The notes under the pieces: model-generated
The model's database searches: none
The model's input: only the letters and a program-made list of their open reading frames with translations
What the model was told of the DNA's origin: nothing
In this document: in pieces, positions 47,691-58,828 of the stretch
Position numbering within the stretch: the first letter of the stretch is position 1
Layout of the letters: the number at the start of each line of letters is the position of its first letter
DNA from: Hexactinellida sp. DTS-2022
Taxonomy: Eukaryota; Porifera; Hexactinellida
Reading direction: 5' to 3'
Assembly (NCBI GenBank): GCA_028753945.1
Contig: JAPNXP010000018.1
Span: 2,543,643 to 2,607,642, forward strand
Length of the DNA: 64,000 nt
Translations under genes and position numbers: made by a program

Positions 47691-48564
47691 TGGACTTAAC
47701 TTCTGATAATAATTAAATGTAAAATTTTTAGGAAACATGCAACGCAATATATTTTATAATGTGACAAAATTTTGTGTCCACTGAATCAAAATTGTAAGAG
47801 CTGAAATAAAATTAGTTCCTACATGACTTTAGGATCCCATAATTGGTATACATGTGTCTCATTTTATGTTGTTTTGTTATCTAAATTGTGGGCGAATCGG
47901 ATGAAAACTGAAAGTTTTATTCCCAAAATATGTGCTTTTATGACGTCATAATCCCGTTATTTCGATTAGAAAACCAATAGATCGTTGTCAGCGAGTAAAA
48001 TTACCCATGCATGCAAATTTTCAGATCTCTAGAATATATGCTCTTTCCTATTAATTCTGGACACACACACAAACAAAGGAAATTGTGTTTTCAATATAGA
48101 GATGTATAGATATTAGATAGATAGATACGTCATTCAACTTTGTTACTGTAAAATGTTGCACAATGTTTGTTTGGTTTGGTGCAATTTAGTTGCATCAAGT
48201 AAATGACTTTGCAGTATTATAGAAAAGGGGGTCCAAATCTGTAAAGGGGGTCCAATTCTGTAAAGCAAATGATATTTTACAGATTTGGACCCCCCGGGCC
48301 AAATCTGTAGTGGGGGCCATTTCCGGCAAAACAGGGTTATTAATTTAAACTTTTTTTTAATTTCATTAATTATTAAGATATTGTTTTACAAAGGGCTTAA
48401 TATTGGAAGTTTCTTGTGCAGAGCAAAAATAATATTATCGTATACGTATACATTTATAAAGAAATTTTGAACAATTTAAATATTAAAGACTCACGAGTTA
48501 CTAGAAGTTGTAGGATATTTGAAATTTGTGATTAATTAGAACACGCCATTACATATTCTGATAA

Positions 48565-48570
48565 TTTATT
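48565..48570 (-). terminator. Polyadenylation signal AATAAA for Enhancer of polycomb
   Basis: AATAAA on the minus strand starts about 19 nt after the stop codon at 48589, implying a very short 3' UTR. Confidence 0.6.
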
Positions 48571-48588
48571 AGAAATAACATCACAAAG

Positions 48589-49605
48589 TTAATATAAACA
48601 AAAAAATGATTGTAATGAATATTTCGTTGAAGAACTTACTTTTGGATACAAATATTTATTAGAAAAAATAGCTGATTTTAATTGTTGTTTATCATATGGT
48701 GAGTATCTAAAGTTCTTTGATAAATAACCGATACATTTCTTAGATTTTGATTGATGTACGTCTAGTGCAAATCTCTTACAATTTGACTCGTTCTTTATTA
48801 GTCTATTACTAAGCATATGTTCGCTTATATCTGAATATTGAGGCGGTATGTAGCTTGATATACCATTAGAAACGAAGCTAAATCTTCCATCTGGATTTAT
48901 GGAATAAGCTTTATGTGAAGACGAGTTTATAATTGAGGATTCTATATATAAATTACTAGGAAATTTAGAATATCGTGCGTCAGAAATATTAAATAATACT
49001 TTAACTCTAGAACTTTTTCTATTATGAGATTCAAACTCTTCATCTTTAATTTGTTTAGTTTGCTTCATATCAGTGATTCTATTGGCATTGAATGAAAAAG
49101 GCATACAATTAAAATATGTGTTAGTATGTAAATCATCTAACATTAAATTGACAGAAAATGCTTTAAATAGATCTCCATTCCAGTCAAGAATATCATTACG
49201 CATATAAAAAGAAGATTTCAAAAAGTAAATAAGCTGATATTTCAGTTTCTCACGAGTATATATATGTCCAGAAATATTTGCAAACTGTTCAAACGTCTTT
49301 TTAAATTGGTACATCTTTTCGTAATTCTGTTCATCATGTTTTCGATAGCGACGGGTAATTATCCTATCATTTCTCTTTCTGAAAGCACTGTATGGTGTAT
49401 CCAAAATATAATTCGCAATTCTCTGATTTTCATAATTATGGGAACGTTTTTGATCTTTTTGCAACCAGTATTCATAGATGTTATTGAGTATTGAATCAGA
49501 AAATTTAGACCGAAATGTGCCTAAAAGCGTATGAAACAGCAAAGAACGACGATTAGAATTCTCTTGAAGACTAGCAAAAATTAATTCAAAATGTTCATAA
49601 GAAAT
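48589..49605 (-). CDS. E(Pc): Enhancer of polycomb homologue, exon 2 (residues 137-474)
   Basis: Begins after a minus-strand acceptor TTTTTTCCTAG and continues exon 1 in phase 0 with ISYEHFELIFASLQ, which aligns with the LQFEEMIDRLEK-type segment of EPcA domains. Then come ILNNIYEYWLQK (about residues 176-187), AFRKRNDR (210-217) and RKHDEQNYEKM (224-234), the C-terminal signature of the EPcA domain (usual form AFRRRTEK...RKNRKNDEASYEKM). Downstream of about residue 260 the sequence is Ser/Asn/Lys-rich and unrecognisable. The total of 474 residues is well short of vertebrate and fly homologues (roughly 800 or far longer). E(Pc) scaffolds the NuA4/TIP60 histone acetyltransferase core (MYST enzyme, ING, EAF6). 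An AATAAA follows the stop closely. Confidence 0.85.
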   Translation of the reverse strand: MSYEHFELIFASLQENSNRRSLLFHTLLGTFRSKFSDSILNNIYEYWLQKDQKRSHNYENQRIANYILDTPYSAFRKRNDRIITRRYRKHDEQNYEKMYQFKKTFEQFANISGHIYTREKLKYQLIYFLKSSFYMRNDILDWNGDLFKAFSVNLMLDDLHTNTYFNCMPFSFNANRITDMKQTKQIKDEEFESHNRKSSRVKVLFNISDARYSKFPSNLYIESSIINSSSHKAYSINPDGRFSFVSNGISSYIPPQYSDISEHMLSNRLIKNESNCKRFALDVHQSKSKKCIGYLSKNFRYSPYDKQQLKSAIFSNKYLYPKVSSSTKYSLQSFFCLY

Positions 49606-50204
49606 CTAGGAAAAAACGTTGATAAAATTTAAAAAAAGTTGATAAAATTTCAAAAACATTATTAATTAACTCTTGTTGCCAATTGAAAGTGAAAGTGAAA
49701 ATGGATTTTTTCTATTTATACCTTGGACCCCAGGGCATCTATCAAATTTTATCTGTATTTTCACTAATCTAAGAGAATTTACATGTATTTGAGAATTTAT
49801 GAAAATTAAACCCTTTGACGACAGGTAAATGAAATTGAAACAGAAATTAAATTCACTTTCAATTGAAACTGGGATTTTTCCATTTATACCTTTTACCCCG
49901 TGTGCAACGAAGGGATATCATATATTATTAATGAATTAAAGCCTTAGAGACGCCATATACACAACAACAAATATATACAGTAGACAGTTAATTCGCCAAA
50001 TCGTTTAATTTTTCCGACATTTTCGTGCAGGATTTATCTTTATAGAATAACATTGACATAATCAGCAATAAGAAACTTGCTATTCATCGATAATACGTAC
50101 ATCATTTATGCATAACTTTATTAACTTTCGAAATAATGAAATGATTAGCTTAGAAACATTATTTGCTATCTCATTCTCTCAAAAGTTAATGAAGTTAGCA
50201 TTAA

Positions 50205-51463
50205 GGATGCTTCGGGTGAGATTTTTGGTCTTTTAGTGACCAAATTGAAAAGCGAGTTTATTCTGTGAAATGAAGCTAATATATCATTAAATTATGTAAG
50301 AAGTGAATTTTTTGGAAAAAATATTCTTCAAAGTCTTCAAAATGTCAATTTGGTGACGTCATTGTTGATGATGTAGCTTTTTTATTATCTTAATTGACAT
50401 TCCTTGTTTTTATATGTACCTTATCTTGCACTTATATACTTTATGTATATAAACTAACATTAATTAGCACAAATTTCTCAGTGAATAGCATATATTGCCA
50501 AAACCAGTTGATAATGGGCTAGAAAGTCTGATCTGCATATTTTTTTAATTTTTGTATGCATCATCAACAGATTAATTGACAATATTATATAATTCAACTC
50601 AATTGTCATATAAATTAGTATATTCATACTGTATCCCAACTAGTGTATACATATTATACATATTAGAGCATTAATCACTACGTAAGCCATGATTTAATTC
50701 TGATAATGATGTCCCAAAAGAAAGCGGACTCCATTAATACGACATAAACTTGCATATAATTCGATTTAATCAAGTAGTTTGTCTACTATGATGTTTCAAT
50801 ACATATTTAGTATATAGTATGAAACTTATCTAGTATATTTAAACTAAATCCGGTTGTAATACGGACAAATTTAATAGACATAAGTATTTCACATTCGAAA
50901 AAACTTCAGCCTTCAATTACCCAAATGTAGTTTTTTTGACATATCCAGAATTTTATCTAATAGAGTTCATAAGGGATTGCTTTCAAAAATTCAGATATAG
51001 TTCTTAATAGTATAATGATCATTTTGCAAGCTCATTGAAGCAAACTAACTATTACTGTCTGAGTAGAGACCAAGCAAGGAGCAAAAATACCACTTTCTGG
51101 CCTCTTTTTTGACGAATTTTAGGATTCGTTGGTTAAGAATTAGTTAAACTTGGGATAGGCGTCTGGTGAGCTAAGCAAATGTAGTGCTAATAGTATTGAT
51201 CAATCATGCAAACATTTGGAGCTATATCGATTATACTTTACAAGAATTAATTCAGTGAAATCTAATAAAACAGTATTACCCCTATGGGGAGGCATTTCCT
51301 AAAGTATTTAATGCTACTCGAAAAATAGTTTGGACTTAGATATGCTGTATACATTTTAAGCTTAGTTGTACAATTACAGAGCAGATTGGAGAATTACACT
51401 TCAATATCCACAAAGACGCTAAAACCACCCATACCGCTAATACATTTTTCACCCTAAGCACCC
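50205..51463. mobile_element. TTAA-flanked element (piggyBac/Kolobok-like target)
   Basis: Imperfect ends GGATGCTTCGGGTGAG / TTCACCCTAAGCACCC with TTAA at 50201-50204 and 51464-51467. It interrupts the fold-back element at a site where related copies are continuous. No transposase is readable. Part of its interior (ATTTTGCAAGC-CATTG) resembles 62920-63010 upstream of the Rab gene. Confidence 0.65.
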
Positions 51464-51806
51464 TTAATGATGTATTATCAATGAATAGCAAGTTACCTAT
51501 TCCGGATAGATCAGAACTAGCCCAGTTTACCTAAAATTGATCGTCTTTGAGTTATGGTTCATTTAGGAAATGTATATATCCCTGGTAACCGAGGAACGTG
51601 TCAACATTCCATTTATAATTTATAATTTTCAATATATTTCATTTAACTAGTTCTGGGCATCATGATCAAATCTTGAACATTTATAACACGTTTAACTATG
51701 GTAAAGGGCCACTAAAGGCAGGTTATTAAAACACGACATTTCGCACCAAAATAGGGATTACGTAATCATATGGTGAAATAGCACGATTCTAAAGGATGCT
51801 ATATAT

Positions 51807-52331
51807 CAGTGGCGGATCCAGGATTTTTAATCAGACGGGAGCTCTGGAGGGCAGGGAGATTTCAAGGGGTGCACAATAAATTAATATTTTTAATGCTCCA
51901 TTACAAGACTATAGTATAAAGTTTAAGAAATCCATCAAATTTACAGTAATAAAGGAGCTACAACAGAAAAGGGAATTGTCGATTGGTACAGCGGTGAAGG
52001 CCTTTAGGAATACTTGAAAATTTCATAATTAGAATAAATAAAAATTATTTGCCATTTTTAATGAATTATATAACTTCGATATCGAATTAGTGTTCACGTA
52101 ATGAAAACAAATGAATTCCAATTACTATGTATATGCTTTCATTTTTCAAATATTAATTCTAATTCAAAGGTACAGGGACAACATAAATGTAATTTCTATA
52201 ATACAACCTCGTACAGAGGTTGTAATATCCTTATGATGATATTGTATTGTAGCTCCGGGGGGGCTCAGAGGGGGGCTCACCCGAAAAGAGGGGGGCTGAG
52301 CCCCCCTTGCCCCCCAGTAGCCCCACCACTG
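51807..52331. mobile_element. hAT MITE, 8-bp TSD CTATATAT
   Basis: Ends CAGTGGCGGATCC and GCCCCACCACTG, exact TSD CTATATAT at 51799-51806 and 52332-52339. Subterminal GGGGGGCT runs. Confidence 0.82.
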
Positions 52332-52574
52332 CTATATATATATGATACCAATTTCCTATATAGTTATAGTACATTTATAACGTCTATCGTTACTAGTTAT
52401 GTAGATAAATATAATTACACTAATTATAAATGGAATTAAAGTAATCCATGGTCCAGAAAAATATACTCAATGGAATGGCCTTATATATCGAAGGTCAGGG
52501 TAATTTTATCAATTTAACTAATTCAATAAATTATACAAGAATTAGTAATTATTTATGAATGATCAATGACAGGG

Positions 52575-53205
52575 CAGGGTCTCGAGGCCCCTAGTGATCG
52601 ACCGGGACCAATATCTTTTCCGGGACCGGGACCGGGAATATAATATTTAACCGGGATTGATACCGGGATCGAAGTAAATCAAATGATGGCCCTTACAATA
52701 GACATGTTGTTCCCATTAGGGGTTCTACCACACGTAGGGGAAGTTTACTTGGTCTACGGGGCGAAGAATGGGAAGGTGTAGTTACACACAGCTACCAAAA
52801 ATCAAAAGATAATTATTCACCATTCACCAATTAGATTATGCCAATCATATTTCCACTGTTAATCAGCAGTTGACTTCTTACCGATATGAAATAGTAATAT
52901 AGAATGAATAGACACTTTGGGTTATATTGGTTGTTTTAGTAGATCGTAGTTAATAATTTAGAAAGAAAAAGTTGATTTTAATATCACCTTCCATTTCATA
53001 AATACTATGTCAGAGGACTTGGAATACTTAATGAAAAAAGTTCATTTTTAGAATTTTAGCTTCAATGACAATGTTTATTCATTCAAATTAACAACTTTGA
53101 GTTGTCCATTCCCGGTTAGGAATCCCAGGAAAACATCAATATTTACCAGGCCCGGGACCGGGAGTCTAAAACCAGGCGGGACTAAAACCGGGATCATAGA
53201 CATTT
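52575..53205. repeat. Element with iterated CCGGGACCGGGA motif
   Basis: CCGGGACC-type phrases cluster at 52605-52672 and again, inverted and diverged, at 53150-53200, around a non-coding centre. Probably a hAT-like MITE of the motif-iterating kind, but clean ends or a TSD were not found. Confidence 0.45.
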
Positions 53206-53628
53206 TATCTGCATATGCATCTCGGGCATATATAATGCACTTATTTTGAATTATTGAATACCTCTATTTACTGATCCATTTATAATGAAGCCACTGACTG
53301 TTAATAGTTAAATATACAAACAGTGTGGAATCCATAGTACGTATATATTTGTGGATATCAATGTCATATATATTTTCGAGAATAGCATAATTCCATTAAT
53401 TATTCTCTGATATACTTTTGAATTAGCTTACTAATTTTCTAATTTAAATTTTTTTTTGTGTTTTGGATTAAATTACTGCAAGAAAACTTTATTAAACAAT
53501 CTTATTTCCTGATAGCCTTAAGAAAAATTATTAATTCGAAGAGTATTTAGCAAACTAAGAGACAATAGAAATAATGTTGATGATTTTCGCGCCCCCACAA
53601 ACATGATAATGTTCCTACGCCGCTGTGG

Positions 53629-53780
53629 CAGGGCCGGATTAACCCATGGGCAACCGGGGCAACTGCCCCGGGGCCTCCACCACCAAACTTCATTTTTCAC
53701 TGGACAATTGTAGTGGAAGGAGTTAGGGGCCTCCACAACACTGGTTTTCCCAGGGCTTCCACCTCTGTTAATCGGCCCTA
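53629..53780. mobile_element. Probable hAT MITE (CAGGGCCGGATTAA end)
   Basis: CAGGGCCGGATTAACCC and its inverse TTAATCGGCCCTA bound a 152-bp segment with inverted GGGGCCTCCAC motifs. No TSD. Confidence 0.55.
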
Positions 53781-54204
53781 ATCAATGAGCTCACAATCAA
53801 TTATTAATCAATTAATACCAGCGATAGCAGTAATATTTCACCCATTTCAAGTTTAAAAAATGAAACCACAACTAATTATTTCCAAAAAATTATTGGACAC
53901 TTCCAAAATTATGATAAAAGATTTTGACCAATTCTCGAATAATTCACAAATTAATTAAATTAGCATTTTATTACAGTTAATTAGCCAAACGATTCTTTGA
54001 CTAGTAAACATATTTATAGAAATGAAGGAAAAAGGAAACTATAGTAATCATGTGGATTAAACTTCTGTTCATATTAAAATTACATTTATTGCACTTAATT
54101 GATGCCACTCAACATTGGAAGATATTAATTGCAATGTACACTTGTTAATATGTTTGACAATCCGCCGAACTCATGAATCTGCCATAGATTTGCCTGAACC
54201 ATTG

Positions 54205-54350
54205 CAGGGCCGGCGCCACCGGGGGTGTCCTGGGTGTCCGGACACCCACTGCCTCAAGGAAATGAAGCGGTGCTTGTAGACTAACACCCACTAGACTATA
54301 CAGTGGACACCCACTACTGCCGCACCTCATAATACGTGGCGCCGGCAATG
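54205..54350 (+). mobile_element. Short MITE, partner of 7009-7121
   Basis: CAGGGCCGGCGCC start and GGCGCCGGCAATG end, with GGACACCCACT repeated inside. Opposite orientation to the 7009-7121 copy. Confidence 0.6.
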
Positions 54351-54695
54351 ATTTGCGATGGATTAAGCATAATCCATTGAATTGAAATATAATATGCGAC
54401 CATATGCGTGAAAATATAGAATTGATCCAGTAGTGTTGGGAGATGGTGTAGTCATAGGCGGCGATCTTTGTAGGATTGATAGTATAGCTTGTCTCCAGTG
54501 GAACTAAATCGCTGCCAAAGATCACCCAGCACCCCCATCTACATATTCATAAGATGATAAATTCATATTCCATAAATATTTGGATGAACAACTATTTGGT
54601 TGAACAACTTTTCGGTTAGACTTTTCTGTAAATCAGTACGTGATTGAAGAAGTTCAACCGTCACTCCGAGAGTACAATTAAGTGTAAGTCGGAAC

Positions 54696-54865
54696 CAGGG
54701 TTTCATCCAGGCTTCTAGGAACGTAATTTTGAAAGGAAACTTGTCTAGGCGCGCAAAATTGCGAGATGCTCCTATAGACTTAATACAAATTGAGTATTTA
54801 GGAGCGTATGAGCGATTTCCAACCTAATCTAGGCCCGCAGAATTTTTTGCCTGGATAAAAGCCTG
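54696..54865. mobile_element. hAT MITE, TSD GTCGGAAC/GTGGGAAC
   Basis: Ends CAGGGTTTCATCCAGGC and GCCTGGATAAAAGCCTG; the TSD agrees at 7 of 8 bases (54688-54695, 54866-54873). Distantly related to 2541-2731. Confidence 0.7.
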
Positions 54866-55339
54866 GTGGGAACACATCCTTATTTCCAAGGAACATGCAG
54901 TATAGAAATAAGTTCACTTCACAAACATGATTTGCATTCGAATAAGAATAAGAATTAGGCGGAATGCAGTTGAGTTGAAAAATTAACCCGATTCCAACTC
55001 AGATTCGAATTAAAGTACCATTAAATTTCATCCCTGCTTGGACTCGTCATTTGAGTTACCTTTCACGTAATACAGTATGGGCGATTGATGGATCAAGTGT
55101 TCTTAATATTTCGCCACTGGGGATTTGCCGTTGCAGGTCGCGTTTCCATTATCTGGGCTCAACATTATTGGGATTGCGGTCCCCACAAGATTCGATGTAC
55201 CTTGCCTTTGAGCGCTTTCGAAAAAGTGTTGTGAGCAGTCTATAAGGAGTCGAAAGGAGGCAGTAATTCAACAACATACAGTACCTAGATGTCTGAGTCA
55301 CTGTCAATTTGCTAGAATCATGCCTCATAAATAAATCTT

Positions 55340-55795
55340 AATCAGAGTTTATTAAACGGGTTATAGGCTCGTAATGGTTGTGATTACGTTAGATAAGTAA
55401 AGTTTGACTTCTTGGATAATCTTAGTTGGATGATTGATACGTCCTGAATAAAGATTACAAATGGTTCGGGTCAAAAGTTTGTTTGCATTAGAATGTTGTG
55501 TAGCTACATAAACATCTGAGTCGAGTATACATGAAATTACCATTATCTCAACATCAATTGCCCAAATTCAATTTTCAGTCATTTAAGTATGAGACTGGAG
55601 AACAATCCTCACTGAAGGTCTTGAGATAACGAATAATAATTGGTTTCCCATTTGTTACCATGTATCTACATACTTCCGCTCTAAGCTTACCATGATGGTC
55701 TTGAGTGCCTGATATCATCTTAGATATGCATCTGAAAGGAATTCCCATCCGTTGAAATCTTCTCGGTTTTCGATGGAATGATCTTAGACAAAAGA
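55340..55795 (-). pseudogene. Decayed OTU-domain fragment
   Basis: Minus-strand pieces read RMGIPFRCISKMISGTQDHHGKL followed by EVCRYMVTNG (55640-55750), the start of an OTU protease (usual GDGNCFFR...), but the catalytic Cys position has been lost. After a frameshift, VISCILDSDVYVATQHSN (about 55490-55543) matches the central OTU strands, and a further shift gives HNHYEPI near 55370-55390, the catalytic-His motif. OTU domains are often carried by transposons. It sits inside the E(Pc) intron in the same orientation as that gene but is not part of it. Confidence 0.6.
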
Positions 55796-56673
55796 ATATC
55801 TGTGAATTTTGGATCCTGTACAAATTTTTCAGCAAAACCAATTCCAAGCTATTGACATTTTTTACTTTGCAATTGTTCTGGTATAGGGTGATAAAATGGG
55901 CCTTCTTTGGAGAGTGATGGTAAGTGATGATAAATGGCATGTTTTCCAACGAAGATGAAATTTTTTGATAATCACTCTAGGTGTTCAGATACCTAAACAT
56001 AAATGGATGATAACTTATAAATTAAAACTCACTGAATTTTGTTGAGAATGGCAAAGATCTAAATTGAAACATTGCATGGCAATGGAGAATACTCTATACA
56101 GAATCCATCCATTTTAGATAGTCTTTAAAAGGTTTTTTAATGTTTTTTGTTTTTACTGAATTGTATTAGAAAAAGCTTGTGTAGACTAGCATAAAACGTA
56201 TACTACAACTGTATTCATAGACAAATTGAATTCCATTCACTAACTACAGGATGTAAAACTCTGTATAAATATTCAATGCAATGACTACTCTTGTAGTGTC
56301 TGGTTTTCATGCAAGTTAGTATATGCAACTTCTGCCCAGTGGAGAAGTATGTTCATCATCTCTTCTCTCAAGAAACCGATTCATCGAGTTAACATAACAA
56401 TACATTAATCAATAAATAATTAGTCATCCGGGAACTGTCGTCCGGAGGGCGCCCGGGACTGGGAATTTGCGCGGATCACAGAAATACATTGGCAAGTACA
56501 TATTCAATCCCAAAGTGTCTATTCGATATTTTCTGGATTTATTAAAAAATCAAAAAATTAAGTTTTTAACGGTTTGTGAACAATTTAAGATATGTATTTG
56601 TTATAAAATTTTGTCATTAAACTCCATTATTTAGACTAAATGAATACATATATAGTAGGGCATTATTAGATTC

Positions 56674-56740
56674 TCCGCTTAATCGGGTAAAGTAACCTCA
56701 TCCTGAGGTGACTCTATTAATTAAGCGGAGTCGACTGTAA
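56674..56740. mobile_element. Tc1/pogo-type MITE fragment
   Basis: CTCCGCTTAATCGGG and ATTAAGCGGAGTCGACTG then TA: a deleted member of the 39054-39236 family. Confidence 0.5.
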
Positions 56741-56931
56741 TCTTAAATATAATATTATAAAACGTAGTTAAAATTGATTTTGAACGATAGGAATTTTACT
56801 AATATTTCAGACATTTGGATTAGATATGATATATTGAAGAAAATATGGATTATTTACAGCTGATAAATATAGATTATATTGTAGAAAAACTGATTGCTAC
56901 AAGGAATCGATCTTTTTTTCCTAAATTATTA

Positions 56932-57005
56932 GCGCGCTTCCCTAGCTAAATCGCTTCGTGACGAAACACAACCACACACCAACCACTTCGCGGTTGGTGT
57001 GTGGT
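56932..57005 (-). mobile_element. Helitron 3' end
   Basis: On the minus strand: the GGTTGGTGTGTGGTTGTG hairpin, CACGAAGCG, then GCGCGCTAA before T, a CTRR end. The 5' part could not be traced. Confidence 0.6.
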
Positions 57006-57231
57006 TTAACACTTATGACATTGATAATACTACGATTGCTCGGTCGTTCGCGACGTGTCGAACTCCACACAACAACCGCTCCGCGGTTGTCTTGTGTTAC
57101 ACTCGGCACTTTGTGCCTCGCGAAGGAGAAAACCTAATTTTTTAAAAATAAGTGTTTTTTTTTTGTATTATCATGAAGTCATATCTTGACAATGAGTGAG
57201 CATAATTGTTACTTTGGGTTAGGAATATATT

Positions 57232-57568
57232 AGTACTGTTGTATGACAGTTTACTACCATGACAGACTTACTACCTCTATTACTAGTACCATGGATGTTC
57301 TCTATCCATGACAGATTTACTACCTTACATGACAGAATTACTACCCTTTGATCATGACTTGACTATTACTATTCACTTTTAATGGTATTTAGTCAAGTAG
57401 AAGAAAGAAAGAAGCCATTAAAAGTGCATAGTAATAGTCAAGTCATGTTCAAAGGGTAGTAATTCTGTCATGTAAGGTAGTAAATCTGTCATGGTTAGAG
57501 AACATCCATGGACTAGTAATAGAGGTAGTAAGTCTGTCATGGTAGTAGAACTGTCATACAACAGTACT
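57232..57568. mobile_element. Near-perfect hairpin element with 155-bp arms
   Basis: The arms AGTACTGTTGTATGACAG... and inverse are nearly identical with a loop of only about 30 bp. TTACTACC/TGACAG motifs recur. A 3-bp ATT on both sides may be the TSD. Confidence 0.7.
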
Positions 57569-57581
57569 ATTGATCTGCAAT

Positions 57582-57929
57582 CAGGCATGGGACCAAGCCC
57601 CAAAGGACTTAAGCCCATTTTTTGAGAGGGCTTAAATCCGGACTTAAGTCCTCCTTAATAAAAGGGCTTAAGTCCGGACTTGGACTTAAGCCCTTTATAG
57701 ATGAGTTTCAAGCCCTTTTTCAAGGCACTTATTCAATAAAATACGGTATGGATTTCTAAATAATGAGAGTAAAAGACTTAAGTCAGGACTTAAGCCCTTT
57801 ATTAAGGGCTTGAGCTTGGACTTAAGCCCTTTTTCAAAAAGGGCTTAGAAAAGAGCTTGGGCTTAAGCCCTTCTGATAAGGGATGGGTTTGGACTTAAGC
57901 CCTTTTGAAAGGGCTTGACCCCATGTCTG
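57582..57929. repeat. MITE made of GGGCTTAAGTCCGGACTTAAGCCC repeats
   Basis: Ends CAGGCATGGGACCAAGCC and inverse GGGCTTGACCCCATGTCTG. About ten copies of CTTAAGTCC / AAGGGCTTAAG fill the interior. No TSD found. Confidence 0.65.
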
Positions 57930-58223
57930 AAATAAGTTTATTCTGCATATTGTATTAATTTTCGCGTATCTATCTCTCATAGAGTGCGAGCTATAAACAT
58001 TAGGTGGATATTCACTTTCAAAAAATGTTACAATGACGTCATAATTCCATCGTAGATGAGAATTTTCGGTTAAGACTCGAACCTGTCCGAGGCCCTCTCA
58101 AATTATCCCAGCATGCCAAAAATCAGCTCTGTGGCTATAGTGGTTTATTCAATCAATTCTGTACATATAAACAAATATATACATATATATACACATATAA
58201 AGATTAAATGTGTTTAATAGTAT

Positions 58224-58751
58224 CAGGGAATGAAAGGTTCACGAACGAACTTATTGAACTTGAACTGAACGAACTGAACGCAGGGCTTTTAAGGGATTCA
58301 AGGTGAACGAACAGAACGAACGCCAACAGTTTCCGAACGGCAATTGAACGAACTGAACGAACTGAATTGAACGGACTCAACTGAACGAACTAAACTGAAT
58401 AAAGATAAATTATATATATGGATCCATTAAATATAATAGGTGACTGCAAAAGTGCTAATTCCGGACATACCTTGTGGACACATGTCTCTTAGCCTAGGTT
58501 CTAGCTTCTTAACTGGAACTTCAATAACAGCTTGGAGGATCGAACAGTCTATCATAAACGGAATAGTTCGACTTATTCACTGTACACTGAACGAACTGAA
58601 CTAAACGAATTGAACGGATTGAACGAATTGAACGAACACTGCGTGACTGGAGCTGTAGTTAGGAGGTGAACTTGAACGAACTGAACGTGCGTCAATTTAA
58701 GATGAACTGAATTGCGTCAATTCAGTCAGTTCGTGAACATTTCATTCCGAC
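58224..58751. mobile_element. hAT-type MITE made of GAACGAACTGAAC repeats, 8-bp TSD AATAGTAT
   Basis: Ends CAGGGAATGAAAGGTTC and GAACATTTCATTCCGAC, exact TSD AATAGTAT at 58216-58223 and 58752-58759. GAACGAACTGAA is iterated more than ten times in two clusters. Confidence 0.8.
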
Positions 58752-58828
58752 AATAGTATAGATAAAAATCTTAGAAAATCTTAGATTAGTAAAGTTTACG
58801 GAAAATATGTTATGTTAAAAATGCTTAC

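Larger units (their letters stand above)
43108..48334. mobile_element. Shell with about 140-bp TIRs containing the LINE
   Basis: CTGTTTTGTCGGAAATGG at 43108 and its inverse ending 48334 begin about 140-bp inverted repeats rich in GGACCCCC/GGGGGTCC and TTTACAGA motifs, ending with AAGTCATTTACTTGA / TCAAGTAAATGACTT. The interior outside the LINE is non-coding. No clear TSD; the superfamily is not assignable. Confidence 0.65.
50060..52500. mobile_element. Fold-back element copy, split by a TTAA element and a hAT MITE
   Basis: The central hairpin is at 50060-50204; the right arm at about 51468-52500 ends TTATATATCGAAGGTCAG. The left arm and left end are not visible. It diverges more than the two complete copies. 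Confidence 0.6.
49606..58828 (-). other. E(Pc): 9.2-kb intron of Enhancer of polycomb, filled with mobile elements
   Basis: Donor GAG|GTAAGC (58829/58828) and acceptor CCTAG|ATTTC (49606/49605) on the minus strand, both phase 0. No further EPcA-coding segment was found between them, and none is needed to complete the domain. Content: a TTAA element, a broken fold-back, several hAT MITEs, an OTU remnant, a Helitron end and hairpins, listed separately. 49606-50059 and 56000-56670 hold nothing recognisable. Confidence 0.8.

Noticed and set aside
54145..54525. 126-codon minus-strand frame
   Set aside because: Overlaps the MITE at 54205-54350 and has no recognisable motif outside it.
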